From Rhinolophus ferrumequinum (lineage: Eukaryota; Chordata; Mammalia; Chiroptera; Rhinolophidae), in NCBI RefSeq assembly GCF_004115265.2, contig NC_046304.1, positions 28,367,331 to 28,431,330 of the forward strand: a DNA stretch of 64,000 bases, read 5' to 3'. The notes under the pieces are model-generated. The model searched no databases. It was not told the origin of the DNA and saw only the letters and a program-made list of their open reading frames with translations. Shown in pieces: positions 13,190 to 25,369 of this stretch. The number at the start of each line of letters is the position of its first letter. Position 1 is the stretch's first letter. The translations under genes and the position numbers were made by a program.

Positions 13190-13560
13190 GGCAAATAGCG
13201 ACCCAGTTGTTTTCATTGTAATTGTATTTACTGTGACATATGTCATACATACAGAAGAGTAAATAAGACAGATATGTACATTTAATGCATCATGATAAAT
13301 TGGACACCCATATAACCACCAACCATGTCTAGAAGAGCACTCAGCACCCCAAAAGCCCCTGTGTGCCAACCCCCATCACGTAACCCTCCTCCTCCAGAGA
13401 TGGCTAACTATCTTAACTTGTGGAAATCATTTCCTGCTTTTCTCTTTAGTGTTACTGCTATTTATGTGCTGCTACAAAAGCCCCTATGTTTGAACTTCAT
13501 GTAAATGGAATTAGATTGTATCTCTTCTTAGTGACTCTTCCTTCCTCACAGGGGCAGGAA
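13190..13560 (-). repeat. Old L1 (L1M) fragment, antisense
   Basis: ataaccaccaaccatgtcta, agcaccccaaaagcccct and acttcatgtaaatggaatta follow the order of an antisense L1M 3' region. Confidence 0.5.
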
Positions 13561-13639
13561 GGACTAGCAGTGTTCCTCCTAAGTTGTTCTTAGACTAGCA
13601 GTGTTTTCAGGCTTGTGGATTCAGGAGTATACTGTCTTC

Positions 13640-13925
13640 ACAAAATATTCTGGCCTTGAAATCACACTGACCAGCATTGGCCTCCTAGCTCAGCCACTTA
13701 CTTCTTAACTGGGTAACTTGTCTTTTCCTCCTTTGTGACATTCAAACCAATTATACCTCCGGACATGAGCACCTCCAGAGGAAGAAGTCATTCTGTTCTC
13801 AGCAGCTGAGAGGGCTTGATACCTGATGAACCTTGAGTGAATAAAGGGGTTGTGGTGAGATGATGCATGTAAGGACCTAATGCAATACCTGATTCATAGC
13901 AAGTGTAGCTAAAGTCATTCTGGTC
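13640..13925 (+). repeat. MIR SINE, interrupted
   Basis: A MIR head and core (cttgaaatcacactgaccag, cagccacttacttcttaact) and a MIR tail (ttgtggtgagatgatgcatg) flank about 70 unrelated bases. Confidence 0.5.
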
Positions 13926-13959
13926 ATCAGTGTTGTTTATTTGAATATGCACCTGCCTA

Positions 13960-14475
13960 TGGTAGGCAGCCGCTACAATGGCTGCCAAGGATCCCCACCT
14001 CCTGGTATTCCTGTACTTGTATGTCCCCTCAGAATGGACTAGATTCATTGACTCACTTCTAATAGAATGAGACAGAGGCATGGGATGTCACTTCCAAGAT
14101 TAGATTATAAAAGGCCATGACTTCCACCTTGGCTCCTCTTTCTCTCTATTTCTTGTGTTGCTCACCCTGGGGGAAGTCAGCTGCCATGTCATGAGGTGGT
14201 CCTGTGGAGAGACCCATGTGACGAAGGACCAAGGACTGCCAAACACCACGTAAGGGAGCTTGGAAGTGTATTCCCCCTCCAGCTGAGCCTTCAGATGAGA
14301 CTGCAGCCCCAGCTACAGCTTGCCGGCAACCTCACAAAAGACCTTCAGCCAGAGGCTGCCAGCTAAGCCATGCCTAGATTCTTGACCCACAGAAACTGTG
14401 AGATAATAAGTGTTGTTTTAAGCTACTACATTTTGGGACAATTTGCTATACAGCAGTGGATAACTGAAGCACTGT
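13960..14475 (+). mobile_element. MLT1-type solo LTR (ERVL-MaLR fossil)
   Basis: MLT1-family phrases in order: gatccccacctcctggtatt, gactcacttctaatagaatg, cagaaactgtgagataataa and acagcagtggataactgaag. Old solo LTR, non-coding, broken. Confidence 0.7.
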
Positions 14476-14924
14476 CTCTTCGATGAAATGAAAGTTGGCA
14501 ACTTTTAGAGCATGTGGCAGGCAAGGAGATACACTGTTCAGATCCCCATTTAAAGATGGACTCCTGCCCAGATACAAGGAGTACAGTTAACTAACAGCCT
14601 TTGGGGATCAGCCTAGCTTGCAAGCTGAGATCTTGCTTTTCTTGGAGTGCTCTCCCCAGCCAATGGGTGAGCTGAGGTAGCGTTACAAGGACCTAGCCAG
14701 GACCATCGCAGGACCCCTCTAACAGGGGGTCTTTCCTTCAGGACTCCATGTTGGGCTGGCAGAGACTTTGACAGGTATGCATTGGGGTCTTGTCTGTCCA
14801 TGAGTGTCACTCCCCAATAAACCTTTCCATTCTCAACCTCATCTTAACCTATGCTTCCCAGATAACCCACTCTGTAACCAAGGACATCTGCTTGGATGTC
14901 CAAGTCTTGGAAGCCCAAGTCTTC

Positions 14925-15120
14925 TAGTCAGCTCAGACATATACAGATTCTGCCCCTTGTTAGCTCTGTGCAAGTTACTTAACCCTTTTGAGCCTTGCCC
15001 CCCCCTTATATGTAAAATGGATAATAAAAAAGGGCTCAAAATGAGATATTTAAAGAATGTATAACAGACTGCAAAGTACATTGTAAGTCCTAGGTAAAGG
15101 ATAACTATTATGTTTCCACT
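14925..15120 (+). repeat. MIR SINE fragment
   Basis: ctgtgcaagttacttaaccc and tatgtaaaatggataataaa are MIR core text. Confidence 0.7.
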
Positions 15121-15429
15121 GACTACATACCAACTAGCCACTTTACATTTTCATAAAGTTTTATTGGAAATTAGTTCAATACATTGTCTATTATATCTAT
15201 AGTAGACTTCTGACATTCATGAGCACTATACTGATTATATTTATGAAACCCCAAACAACCAAATGCCACCATAGCACATACTATCATCCAAAAAATAAAA
15301 TAAAATACAACTCAAAATTCTACATGACTCTTGTAGATCCTTAACAGTTCTATAAATAAAGAACAAAAACTTTATAAAGCTGTTAAATTATGCCAAAGCA
15401 ACTTGGTGAGTTGCTTCTTGTTTGCTTTG

Positions 15430-16215
15430 GACTTTATCACATCAGAGGGCTCAATCATCTCTGAATGCCATCCTTTTAATAAACCCAGACATCTGAAATT
15501 TAACATGTCCAAACCTGTTCCTCCCACAGTCTACCTCACTTTGATAATTCCACACCAGAAAACTGGAAGCCATCCATGGCACTTCTCTCTCATTCCCCAC
15601 CTCCAATCCATTACGTTTTTTTTCTATTTGTTCTCCCTTCAGAAAGTGCCCTAAATCCACCCACGTCTTTCCATCTCCACTAGCACCCAGCCTCTTCTCT
15701 TTCAAGAGCCTCCTAAGTGGCTTCCTCTTGCATTTAGCATAAAGACCGAACTCTTTATCAAGGCTTAGTGGCTCTATATGAGCTGGCCCCTGCCTCTTCT
15801 ATAATCTCCCCTCCACTCCCCAATACTCTCTGCCATGTGTCAAGCATGCTCTTATTTTAGGACCATCCCTCAGGCACTTCCTATGTCTAGAACTCTCCTT
15901 GTCCACTCTTTGCAAGGCCAGCTGGGTTCCCAGACAGGTTCCTTCTCTTCCTTCAGGGTTGGGCAGAAACAGCACCAGCTAACTGCCTTCTAAATTATGT
16001 TTCATCACTCACAGCCTCTTCTTATTACTCTCAACCACAGCACCCAGGTCATTTCTTTTGTTGCACGCATCCCCGTTTGTCATGACATAGTTATTTGTTT
16101 CGTGAAAGTTTCCCTCACTTCATTGCTGTTTGAGTGCAGGGGTCTTATCCCTTTTGTACATCCAGTGCCAAGCCCAGTGTTGGCTACAGTACAGGCTTGG
16201 TAACTATTATGTGCT
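15430..16215 (+). repeat. L2 LINE, 3' portion
   Basis: About 780 bases of sense L2: accgaactctttatcaaggc, tgagctggcccctgcctctt, cttccttcagggttgggcag and a 3' end with gtgcaggggtcttatccctt. 5' truncated and ancient. Confidence 0.65.
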
Positions 16216-16809
16216 AGGTGAATTTTCTAGCTAAGAGTGTCACTTTTATCTCCAACGATTATTTTCCCCCTATTACAAAAGCCATCTATACCTTGTTGTT
16301 GTAGAAAAGATGAGAAAGCACAGATTAAAAAAACAACAACTATGCTACCCCACAGTTTGAAAGCCACCATTAGCCTTTAGATATATTCTTCTAGGGTATT
16401 TTCAATGCATCTCTCGCCACATATGCTCCTAAGTCCTTTAACTTTCTGTGGTCACTCTTTCTTTCATCAGCCAAACAAAACATCTTGGTCCCCCAGCAAC
16501 ACACCAAGGGAAATCAAGTTTCCTGAAGGAGCTATAATGGGCCCTGGCATCCTAGGAGGAGTAAACAGTGGCAAACAGTGGCATTCAATGACAAGGTCTT
16601 CAGGGAGGTCCCCAGGAGCAGGGGAAGGGCAGCGAACATGGAGACCTGCCCAAAGCTGGAAGGAAAGGGGGAATGTTTGGCTCATAATAAATGTGTTTGA
16701 CTTAGTTTATTCCATCTTAGTCAATTTAGCTTTCCCAGTAATTCTCAAAACAACCTGTATCGCTGAAATAAACGACCCAGTCATATTTCAGCCAACCTGC
16801 CCAGCAAGA

Positions 16810-17965
16810 TGCTAAGGTAATGACATGGGAGAGCTCCCTCACTGCAAAAGTTTTAAGCCTCCCTCACTATAGAAATTTTAAGTCACCTTTTCCCTAGTTT
16901 CTTAGCTCCTTAGCCCCGGGCTTTGGTTACTCTTCTAATCAGTTCTGAGTACTAGACTAAAGATTGCTCCTAGCCTGACTCACAGGATGTTTCTCACCCC
17001 TGCCTCAAATGACTACCTAAAAGCCTGGGACTTCCCAACATCCCCCAAGCCATTCCGGGCCTAGCTCTTGGCCATCCCAGAAATCAAATAGGATTTAACA
17101 TTCCCCAGGCCAGTATACTTGTTGATTGTAATCTCTGAAGCCTACTGTTCTTTCCAACCCATTCTGGGCCCAGCTCTGGGGCAATTGAAGCCACTTAAAT
17201 GACTGGTTGAATGTCCACAGGCTCTAGAGCCAACAGATTTATTAAAATCTATTTTTCCTCATTCAGGGGCCTTGGGGATGCAGAGCATACCTCAGAAAGA
17301 TTGCCAGTCCCAACCAAAGAAGCCAATACCGTCTTCCAGGTGAGTCCCGAGACCCTGTCCTCTCATCTGAGATCAGATAGGGCGAGAGTTCCGTGAATCC
17401 CCCAATAGATAGGGACAGCTCTATGCCCCTGCCCAGCGGGAAGCAGACACAGAAGAACAGACCTCCTGTCCCTCAATGTCCCATAGAGATTTTATGAGGA
17501 TCCTGCCTCTCCAGGGAAAAACAAGGCAGGCAGTTAGAGACAGACATCGGGTCTCTACATTACCGCCCAGAAGACCTCCCCTCTCTGTCCAAACCTTCCC
17601 CTTTCCATTGTAAACAAATGGACACAAGATATCCAACTAGATCAAACCAGCCACTCACACCTGCGCAGTTTTAAAAAGATGAGGTATAGCCTCTTGTCAA
17701 TCACAGGTGTCAATCAGTTGGTCCAACGCTGGAAAAGGAACAGCCCATTTGAGAGAAAAAGATAAAAACCACCAAGGCCTCATTAGTCGGGGCCCTGATC
17801 CATTCTCTTCTGCTCAGGTCCGTATTTCCTTGAAGTGTACTATCTCTTCTAATAAACTACTCTTTCACCACTTTACTCTGTGTCTCGTTCAATTCTTTGC
17901 TCGAGACGCCAAGAACCTGGACATTGCACCAAGAAGGACTCACTCTCCGGTAACAGTAAGGCCAC
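16810..17965 (+). mobile_element. ERV1-type LTR sequence (fossil)
   Basis: The right half has LTR parts in order: a GC-richer U3, an A-rich TATA-like stretch near 17760, the AATAAA signal at 17851-17856, and an R/U5 region around tctgtgtctcgttcaattct. The left part (16810-17390) may be the same or a related LTR; boundaries are approximate. No intact gene. Broken, older than the young bat repeats. Confidence 0.5.
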
Positions 17966-18154
17966 CTGTGTTTCCAGACGACACAGAGGGAACCATTCCC
18001 ACCAGGTGAGTTTAAGTCCAGCTAAACTTAACTGAATATGGGTAAAGTTTGATGTCCTAGAAGACCCCAGAGCTGTTTAATATGTGTGTAGTAAAGCAGA
18101 GTACGGCAGGGGAGCCACTGGACTATTTCCTGATCAAACCAGATGGACGGGACT

Positions 18155-18330
18155 AGGTTAGGTAATTTTCATTTTAGTTCACCTCCCAACAACCCCGCAC
18201 CACAGGTGAGGTGTTTTTCACCTCTTTCAACAGGGAGGTTAAGTAAGTTACCCAGAGGGACACAGCCAGAAGGGGCAGAGCTGGGATTGGAACGAGGATG
18301 TTTGGCTCCAGAGCCTGAAGTCTTCCTGTG
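18155..18330 (-). repeat. MIR SINE fragment, antisense
   Basis: aggttaagtaagttacccag, then ggcagagctgggattggaac and tggctccagagcctga are the reverse complement of the MIR 5' half. Confidence 0.65.
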
Positions 18331-18424
18331 GATGAGAGAGACATGTAGAAGGATAGACAGATAGAAGGATAGCATCAGCACTGCTGAACTTCAGGGCCAT
18401 TCATGGCATGGTCCTGTATTGTTG

Positions 18425-18700
18425 TTAGAAAATAATGAAACTAACAACTAACATTTATTGCATTGTGCTAAAATTCTGGTATGCATAACCTCATTTACTC
18501 CCCCTAATAACCTTATAAAGAAGGTGCTATCATTGTCTTGCTTTTGCAGATGAGGAGACTGAGGTAAGAGACTCTGAATGTCTTGTCCAAGGTCACACAA
18601 CCAGTACGTGGCCAAGCCAGGATTCAAACTCAGAGAGTCTGACTCCAAAACCCATGCATTTATGTCCCATGCTATGCCCCTCCTACCTAGAACGGGGGCC
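18425..18700 (-). repeat. MIR SINE, nearly full length, antisense
   Basis: ctaacatttattgcattgtg, gcataacctcatttactccc, cagatgaggagactgaggta and ggattcaaactcagagagtc run in order as an antisense MIR of about 260 bases. Confidence 0.75.
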
Positions 18701-20236
18701 AGCCGCTCTTAGTCACTAATTACAACAGTTCTAAAGCCTTGTCCAGGGGCAGGCAGAGGGACACGACTATCCTGATAATTCAGGCATGAGCTCTGGAGTC
18801 AGGCGGTACTAAATTCACACCTAACCTGGTGACCTCACCTTGAGTGCTTCCAGCCTCCACCTCTTCATCCCCAAAACAACTTTGGCTGTCATCTCCTTTC
18901 TGCCATTTTCCAGGATTGTGATGTGAGCACACAGAGGAAGGAAAGTGCCACAACCCCGCTGGGGCTTTCCTATGTCTTGTGTCCAAGCACTGCTCCCTCT
19001 TTTTCTTCCATCAGTGACAACAGACCACAGAACTCAGCACCTCCTCAGTTTCCCCAGAGAGAATGCACTCGCCCACACTCACCACCGTAGAGAAGATCTC
19101 AAAGCAGAGCTGTGCTCACAGAACACATTTCCGTTTGATTCTTCAATGCTTCTTTCTAGTCAGCCACCCATCTGTCTGTCACCACCACCGCCACCTTTGG
19201 CAGGTGGTGACCCAAAGGGAACTTCCTTCTTCTCTGAGTCTTTCCTCTCACTGTCCCCCACTCACTCCCTGGACACACAAACTCCTCTTGGAGCCTTGCC
19301 CAGGTTAGATATGTTTTCTTCTCCAGCACGTCCTTGGGTGCCTCCCTCCAGCTCAGGTGGTTTAAGTATTTGTTCCAAATACTCAAGTGTTATTCTCCTC
19401 CTGCTTGGAATCCTGGTTAATATATTAGCTTCCTCTACCAATGCCTCCCTTTGCTGAAGCTCTTTAGAAAAAGGAAGATCATGGAAATGTGTCGCCAGAG
19501 CTGCTGTGCCTGTGGGGGGCAGGAGGGGGGGTAGGGAGTAAGGTTTAGCTGCCTTTGCCTGTACTGGTCTTTCCCCCACTGCCTCCCTTTCGAAAGGTCA
19601 CTGGTTTCAAAGGTCTCAGCAAGTCTATCCTGAGCTCCTATTTTTCCATATGTGGGTTTCTAGCTCCTCCTAACAGCAAGAGGGATTTATCTCTGGTAAA
19701 AGCTGCCAAAGGTGGTGGCTGGAATCTCTGAGAAAGCAATTACCTTGAAGAGCCTTCCCTGGAGAACAGCCTCTTTCTCTTCCAAATTGGAAAATTCTGA
19801 CTTCGTGCCAATTAGTCCAGAGGGCACTTGGAACTTTACCAGCTGAAACCCTAACAACCCTTAAAGGGAAAGTGAGCCAAGAACAAAGGCAACCTTCTGG
19901 GTGCTGTGGCAGCAGGCTTTTAAAAGGAAAAGCACAAGGTAATAATGAGCTGTTACTAGAATATAATGTTAAAACCTGTCACCGATTAAAGTTAGACACA
20001 GGACTTTTTCTCCCCCATGAGTGTATAATATAGATTTCATTGCTGAGTTCTACGATCATCTCCTTTACCCTAAAGGTGAAATAGTTATTCTGAAAAACAT
20101 CAGAAACCTCCTAAAAATCCATATGAAAATGGATAATGTGATCTGCTGACGGTTCATTGTTTTTTATATAATAGAATGGCTGAGGGATGATTGCAAGTTT
20201 CTTTTTAATTACATTGGCTGTGGGATGCACTCTGAT
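18701..20236. other. Intergenic DNA, nothing recognised
   Basis: Contains overlapping open frames on both strands (up to 170 codons at 18945-19457) with no family likeness. The region is C/T-rich on the + strand, which explains their length. Confidence 0.4.
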
Positions 20237-20664
20237 TTCCCCCCCTTCTTTCGCCTCCCCCCTCCCCCTCCCCCAACTCCGGTTCAAGCCATTGTTTCTC
20301 AGTCTAGCTGTGTAGGACCCAGCTCCCTGACTCAGGCTGCTATTATGAGTCTTGCCGTCCCCAGGCTGAGGTAGTCGGGAGCCGGTCGTCAGTCGGCCTC
20401 TCACAGCAGCTCACGGCAGCTCTCGCCGGCTGCCGGCCACTCATGCTGGCTGCCGGCCACTCAAGGCAGCACACGGTAGCGCACAGCAGCACACAGCAGC
20501 CCGCGCCGACCTCTGGCTGATCACGGCAGCCCAGCTCCAGGAAGAGCTGTTGTTCACAATTTTAGCTGTAGAGGGCGCAGCTCCCTGGCTCATGTGGGAA
20601 TCGAACCAGCAACCTCGGCATTAGGGGCACGGCGCCCCAACCACCTGAGCCAGCAGGCCGGCCC
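20237..20664 (-). repeat. tRNA-derived bat SINE, long composite form
   Basis: The minus strand begins GGGCCGGCCTGCTGGCTCAG, a tRNA-like head with A and B boxes (B box GGTTCGATTCC). A GC-rich body follows with repeated GCTGCTGTG / GCCGGCAGCC motifs, then a G/A-rich tail. It resembles the Rhin-1/VES SINE group of rhinolophoid bats. It makes a local CpG peak that should not be read as a promoter. No target-site duplication was found by eye. Confidence 0.75.
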
Positions 20665-22287
20665 TATGATAATGTTATTATTTTTGAAACTGATTTGCTA
20701 CCTCTGTTAGGCTTTGCCTAAAACAACACTCACCTTTGTTTGCTCTGCCCAGGTGAACATCAATTAGAGTAGTCCAGAGGTGTGCAGACTGGCAAGACGA
20801 AGCTGGCCTGGATTAACATCTTGCCACGTGTCATCACCAATTGGATGGCCACTCTTCAGCTCCCTTGAAGATGACTATGCAAGCACCTGAAGCTTTAAAC
20901 CAGGTGAGTTAAGGGGCAATGGGGAATGCTGGAGAAACTGATCAGAGCCGTCACACACAGTTTGGCAGAGAAGGTGGTGAGAGGAGAGATCTGGTCCAGG
21001 GGGAGTTCTGTACATCAAAGGTCTTCAAATTAAGCTACATCATTGATGATGCTATTTAATTCTGGAGAAAGTCTGCTTTTAAGTTTGACCCAGATTTTGA
21101 CTCCTGATAAATTCTAATGGCAGGAAAGATCAAGTGCCAGCATTGCTTGTAAACATCACAGCAAAATATTGCATTCCCTTCACTGCCCCTCTGAAATGAC
21201 CACTGTTTCTGAGGAACAACAACAACAAAATGAGTCCCCAATGCTAACGTATTGTAGATCTGAGCCCCAAAACATCTGTGTTTTCCCCAGATTTGATTTA
21301 TTGTAACCAAAGTATATTCTAACACTACTTTCTTTTGACTTGGCATTTTGTTTCTCCTTTTTAGATTGGCATTTTTATTTTACAATATTTTCTCAGTGGT
21401 TTCTTTCTCAGGGCTTGACTGGAGCTTCAGCAATTTAAAACAGGTTATTCTTCTAAGAGCAGAGTTAAATGTGTTCCCAGAGAGATGCCAAATGCCACTT
21501 TATTTTCTTTGCAGTTGTCTCAAGAGAGCCTTTTAATAGTCCTTGCAGTAGGGATGGTAAACTGTGGAAACAAGATAAACTGGGAGAACTTGACCCTGCC
21601 CCAACTCCCTTCCTTTCCTTTACACTGGAGGCAACTAAACCGGAAGTTGGATGTCATGAATCCTAGAGTTTTACTTGGAATTTCCTGCTCCTGACACTAA
21701 AGTTGTATTTTGTGTTAGGATCAGGAATAATTAAGAAGCCAAACCTAATGACACGGTCTCAAAGTACATTTGAAACGCTTCCCCATGGCAGTAATTCTCA
21801 GTTTCTCCAGGTTTGTGTAACAATGCCATTCTTAGTTTCTAAAGCCACACTGTAGTTAGAATTAGGTGTGGCTATACATGGTAGAAAATCCACAGCACAG
21901 GTGGCTTAAGATCAAACTTTATCTTCAAATGGTGGAAAAGTGGAATGGTGGCTCCACTCTTCAAAATGCTCAAGGACGCTGGTTTCTTAGTTATCACGTA
22001 CATCATTTGGGGCTGTCTCAGCAACATGTGAAGGAAAATCTAACTCAAACTGGTTTAAGCAATTTATTGGATGCTGGAAATGTAAAGTTGGAGAATACTT
22101 CTTCCTTCAGATATTATTTGACCCAGAGCTCAAACATGTCATTGCACTGGGGCTCCGTTTCTCTCCATCATTTGGCTCTGCCTTTTGCCAAGTTAGCTTC
22201 ATTCGCAGGCCTCCTCAGGTCTACATCTGCCCTGGTTCAAGCCCAGCAGAAACAAGAGGGTAGCAGTTGCTGTTGGTGCCCAGAGAA
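20665..22287. other. Intergenic DNA, little recognised
   Basis: No gene seen. The block about 21840-22260 reads like a decayed interspersed repeat of unknown name. Confidence 0.4.
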
Positions 22288-22312
22288 CTAACTAACTCTC
22301 TCTCTGTCTCTC

Positions 22313-22343
<31 letters not shown>

Positions 22344-22412
22344 GTCTCTCTGTCTCTCTCTCTCTGTCTGTCTCTCTCTCTCTCCTTTTCTCTCTCTCTC
22401 ACACACACACAA
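22288..22412. repeat. (CT)n/(CTGT)n microsatellite with short (CA)n end
   Basis: About 110 bases of CTCTCTGT-type repeats followed by a short CA run. Low-complexity open frames on both strands are products of the repeat. Confidence 0.95.
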
Positions 22413-22729
22413 ATGTGCACACCCTACATTGCATGCATCTTTGTATATCACCATCACCCAACATAGTTCTTACACATGGAGAGGATTCAACAAACACGTC
22501 TAAATGCTTCTTAGAATGGAAAACTTTTTGCCAGTGCACAACTACAGGACCAGCCAGGTCGGCTTGGAGGAGGAACCCTGAGACCTGAGACACCCGAGAG
22601 AATTGTCTTTCATTAGGCCTGTCTGAGGACTAATGTCTGCTAATCCCCTGGAGGACAACACTATTTTCAGGTTTCCCAAGGGAGTAGCCTTTACAAACAA
22701 AACAAAACTTCCTTTTTCTGCAGAACGAT

Positions 22730-22930
22730 TAACAATAATAGCAGATAATGCCGGCTGAAGGCTTACTGTATTGCTTCACATTTAATCATCACAACCCTAT
22801 TATTACCCCCATTTTACAGACAAGGAAGTTGAGGCACAGGTAAGTGAAGCCACTTGCCAAAGGCTACCTGAGCCAGGATAGAATCCAGGAACCCTTCTGC
22901 TTCCTGGTCTTGGAGATACTTCCAAGTAAT
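22730..22930 (-). repeat. MIR SINE, antisense
   Basis: cacatttaatcatcacaacc, cccattttacagacaaggaa, ttgaggcacaggtaagtgaa and gaatccaggaaccctt in antisense MIR order. Confidence 0.75.
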
Positions 22931-23079
22931 CCTTGCTAAACACTGGTTTCAGATTTCTTCCTTCTTCTCCAAGTCCCTTGCAGTCGGCCTCCTCTACCTG
23001 GCCATTACTTGTTACAAGTTCCTATAGGATTCTTCCTAGGTCCTTCTGTCTTCTCACAGTCTGGACTCTCTCTCGGTAA

Positions 23080-23410
23080 TTTCATTAAAGCCCTTGGGTT
23101 CAGCCACCGCTATCATGATTGCATTTGACTACATATAATGGAAATAGTAACTGTACTAGCGTGACCAAATGGGGGCTTATTTTTCTAGTAAGACTAAAAA
23201 TACATGATCTGGGGCTGGCACAACAGCTCTATGATGTCATCAAGGTCCTAGGGACCCTCCACCATCCTCACATACAGCTTTCATTCTCATACTCTTCTTG
23301 CCTTATGTAACAAGATAGATGCTCTGCCTCTAGTCTCAAGTTCATGGTCAAAGCAGGAAGATGGGGGAACGATAAAAATGCACACATGTCTAATCTATCC
23401 CTTTGTATAA
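23080..23410. repeat. Decayed interspersed repeat, family not named
   Basis: Text such as ctggcacaacagctctatga followed by gtccta and catggtcaaagcaggaag is typical of an old dispersed repeat. I cannot name it. Confidence 0.3.
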
Positions 23411-23554
23411 AGTTTCTTCAAACTCCTGTTCAGCTATTTTTCCTTACCTCTCATTGGTCAGAGATGGCTGTTCCTAGCAAGCAGTCAGGGAAGAATCTTT
23501 AACTGGGTACATTGCACCCTGGACAAATTTAAGAACCCAATAGAAAGAAAATTT

Positions 23555-23567
23555 ACACACACACACA

Positions 23568-23599
<32 letters not shown>
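23555..23599. repeat. (AC)n microsatellite
   Basis: About 45 bases of AC repeats with one interrupting AG, directly before an L1 3' fragment. Confidence 0.95.
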
Positions 23600-23601
<2 letters not shown>

Positions 23602-23965
23602 GGAATATTATTCAGCTGTGAGAAAAAAGGAAATCTAGCCATTTGCAACAACATGGATTGACCTTGAAGGCATCAAGCTACATGAGATAAGTCAGACAGA
23701 GAAAGACAAGTACTGTATGATATCACTTATATGTGGAACCTGAAAAAGCTGAACTCAAATAAAAACAGTAGAATGGTGGTTACCAGGAGCTGGGGTTGGA
23801 GAGATGTTGTTTTAGGATACGAACTTGCAACCAGTAGATAAATAAGTTCTGGAAATCCAGTGCACAGCACCGTAAATATAGTCAACAGTACTGCGTTACA
23901 AACTTCAAAGTTGCTAAGAGACTAGATCTTAGTTGTTCTCATCACAAAAAAAAAAGATAATTAGG
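23600..23965 (+). repeat. L1 3'-end fragment
   Basis: ggaatattattcagctgtga, acaacatggattgaccttga and gataagtcagacagagaaag are L1 ORF2 C-terminal and 3' UTR text, ending in an A run at about 23955. Confidence 0.8.
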
Positions 23966-24027
23966 TGAGGCGATAGAAGTGTAATTTTTATTGTTAGCAA
24001 TACTGCTGTAGTAATCATACTGTAATA

Positions 24028-24308
24028 CTATGTTTCCCCGCAAAAAGACCTAGCTGGACAATTAGCTCTAATGCGTCTTTTGGAGCAAAAATTAATGTAA
24101 GACCCGGTCTTATATTATGTTTATTAAATTATACCCAGTATTATATATTATATTATATTATATTATATTATATTATATTATATTATATTATATTATACTA
24201 TAAGACTGGGTCTTATAGTAAAATAAAATGGGTCTTATATTAATTTTTGCTCCAAAAGATGCGTTAGAGCTGATGGTCCGGCTAGGTGTTATTTTCAGGG
24301 AAACACGG
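24028..24308. mobile_element. Foldback MITE (copy 1)
   Basis: Long terminal inverted repeats of about 90 bases, starting ctatgtttccccg and ending cagggaaacacgg. Inner arms carry cttttggagcaaaaattaat and its mirror attaatttttgctccaaaag. The centre is a TTATA pentamer array. Non-autonomous DNA transposon; superfamily not determined. A second copy lies at 58833-59058. Confidence 0.85.
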
Positions 24309-24439
24309 AACCACAGCGCATGGGACTCCATGTCAAGGAGTCCCAGAAACTCTTTTTCACTCCCTGATCATTTTACCCATTCAAGTACATAAGATGTTGG
24401 GTCCTCAGCAAGGGGATGAACCTAGACACCCTGGCTGTT

Positions 24440-24900
24440 TTGTCAGTCCTGTTGAAGAACAAAATTCAACTGAGCAAATTTTAAAGATTTTATTGGCTTT
24501 ATTCAGAGATCCATGGATTGGGGAGCATCCAATCTAGCAGATATATAGGAGCTCCACAGAGATTTTATAGGCAGAAGGGAGCAGGAACAAGGAAGTTATT
24601 CTGGGCATCTGCTGATTGGTTAAGGTAGCGTTCCTTTCCTTATATTGAGCAAAGGTAAGTCTTCGAGCTCGGTAAGATCACTTAGACTGAGCAGAGAAGC
24701 ACTGATTGACCCAGGCCTTTCTTTTCTGGGAGAACCCAGCCTAGAAACTTAGTGTAAGTTTTGGTTTGCTGACATGGGGTTTAGCACGAGTGACTCCAAC
24801 TTGGGGCTGGTCTGGTTACTTGAACTCTCTTTATCTTGGTGCACTGCCCAGCTATTGCCCCAAGTTATTGTAGGGCAGATTTCTGATTGATCTCATTTCT
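24440..24900. mobile_element. LTR-like fossil repeat, copy A
   Basis: Shares phrases in the same order with 25370-26000: attcaactgag / attcaaccaag, then a ttttaaagatttta-type stretch, gcagcatcc-type text, tttataggcag and a gtgactcca block. Probably an old LTR family I cannot name. Non-coding, broken. Confidence 0.4.
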
Positions 24901-25369
24901 AAAGGTTTCCATCCTGCTAAGATGAGTGCCTTGACCTACTCCATCCTGCCTTTCCTCATTCTCCTGTTATAATTAATCTCATGTTTTTTATCAGCATCTA
25001 TAAAACCCACGAGGGGAAGCTGAGACAGCAAAGTCAATTAAGGCTTCTGGGATTCCTGCTGGTTTTGCAGCAGTACTCGTTTACATAGGGTACCCATGGA
25101 AGAGCCCCACACACCCCCAATCACAGCATTTGTCATGACCTGGGTAACAGGCATATTCAGTGGATGACTATCCCGGTTACCACAAAGCCAGTCCTACACG
25201 ACTTGCATATGGGGCCTATCGGCTGCTTCATGCGGGGTGTTCACTTGGTACTTATAGGGAGTCAGACAGTCCCCCTTCTCAGATAAACAGACCTTACAGT
25301 GGCTTCCATTTAATCCATCAGGCTGGCTGTTTGCTTGGGAATAACCGGCTAGGTGTCTGGACCTTGTAC

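Noticed and set aside
18945-19457. 170-codon plus-strand open frame
   Set aside because: Pro/Ser-rich product of a C/T-rich stretch; no likeness to a known protein and four competing frames.
20340-20620. CpG-dense block that looks like a promoter island
   Set aside because: It is the GC-rich body of a tRNA-derived SINE.
22267-22503. Leu/Ser-repeat and Arg/Glu-repeat open frames
   Set aside because: Translations of a CT microsatellite on the two strands.
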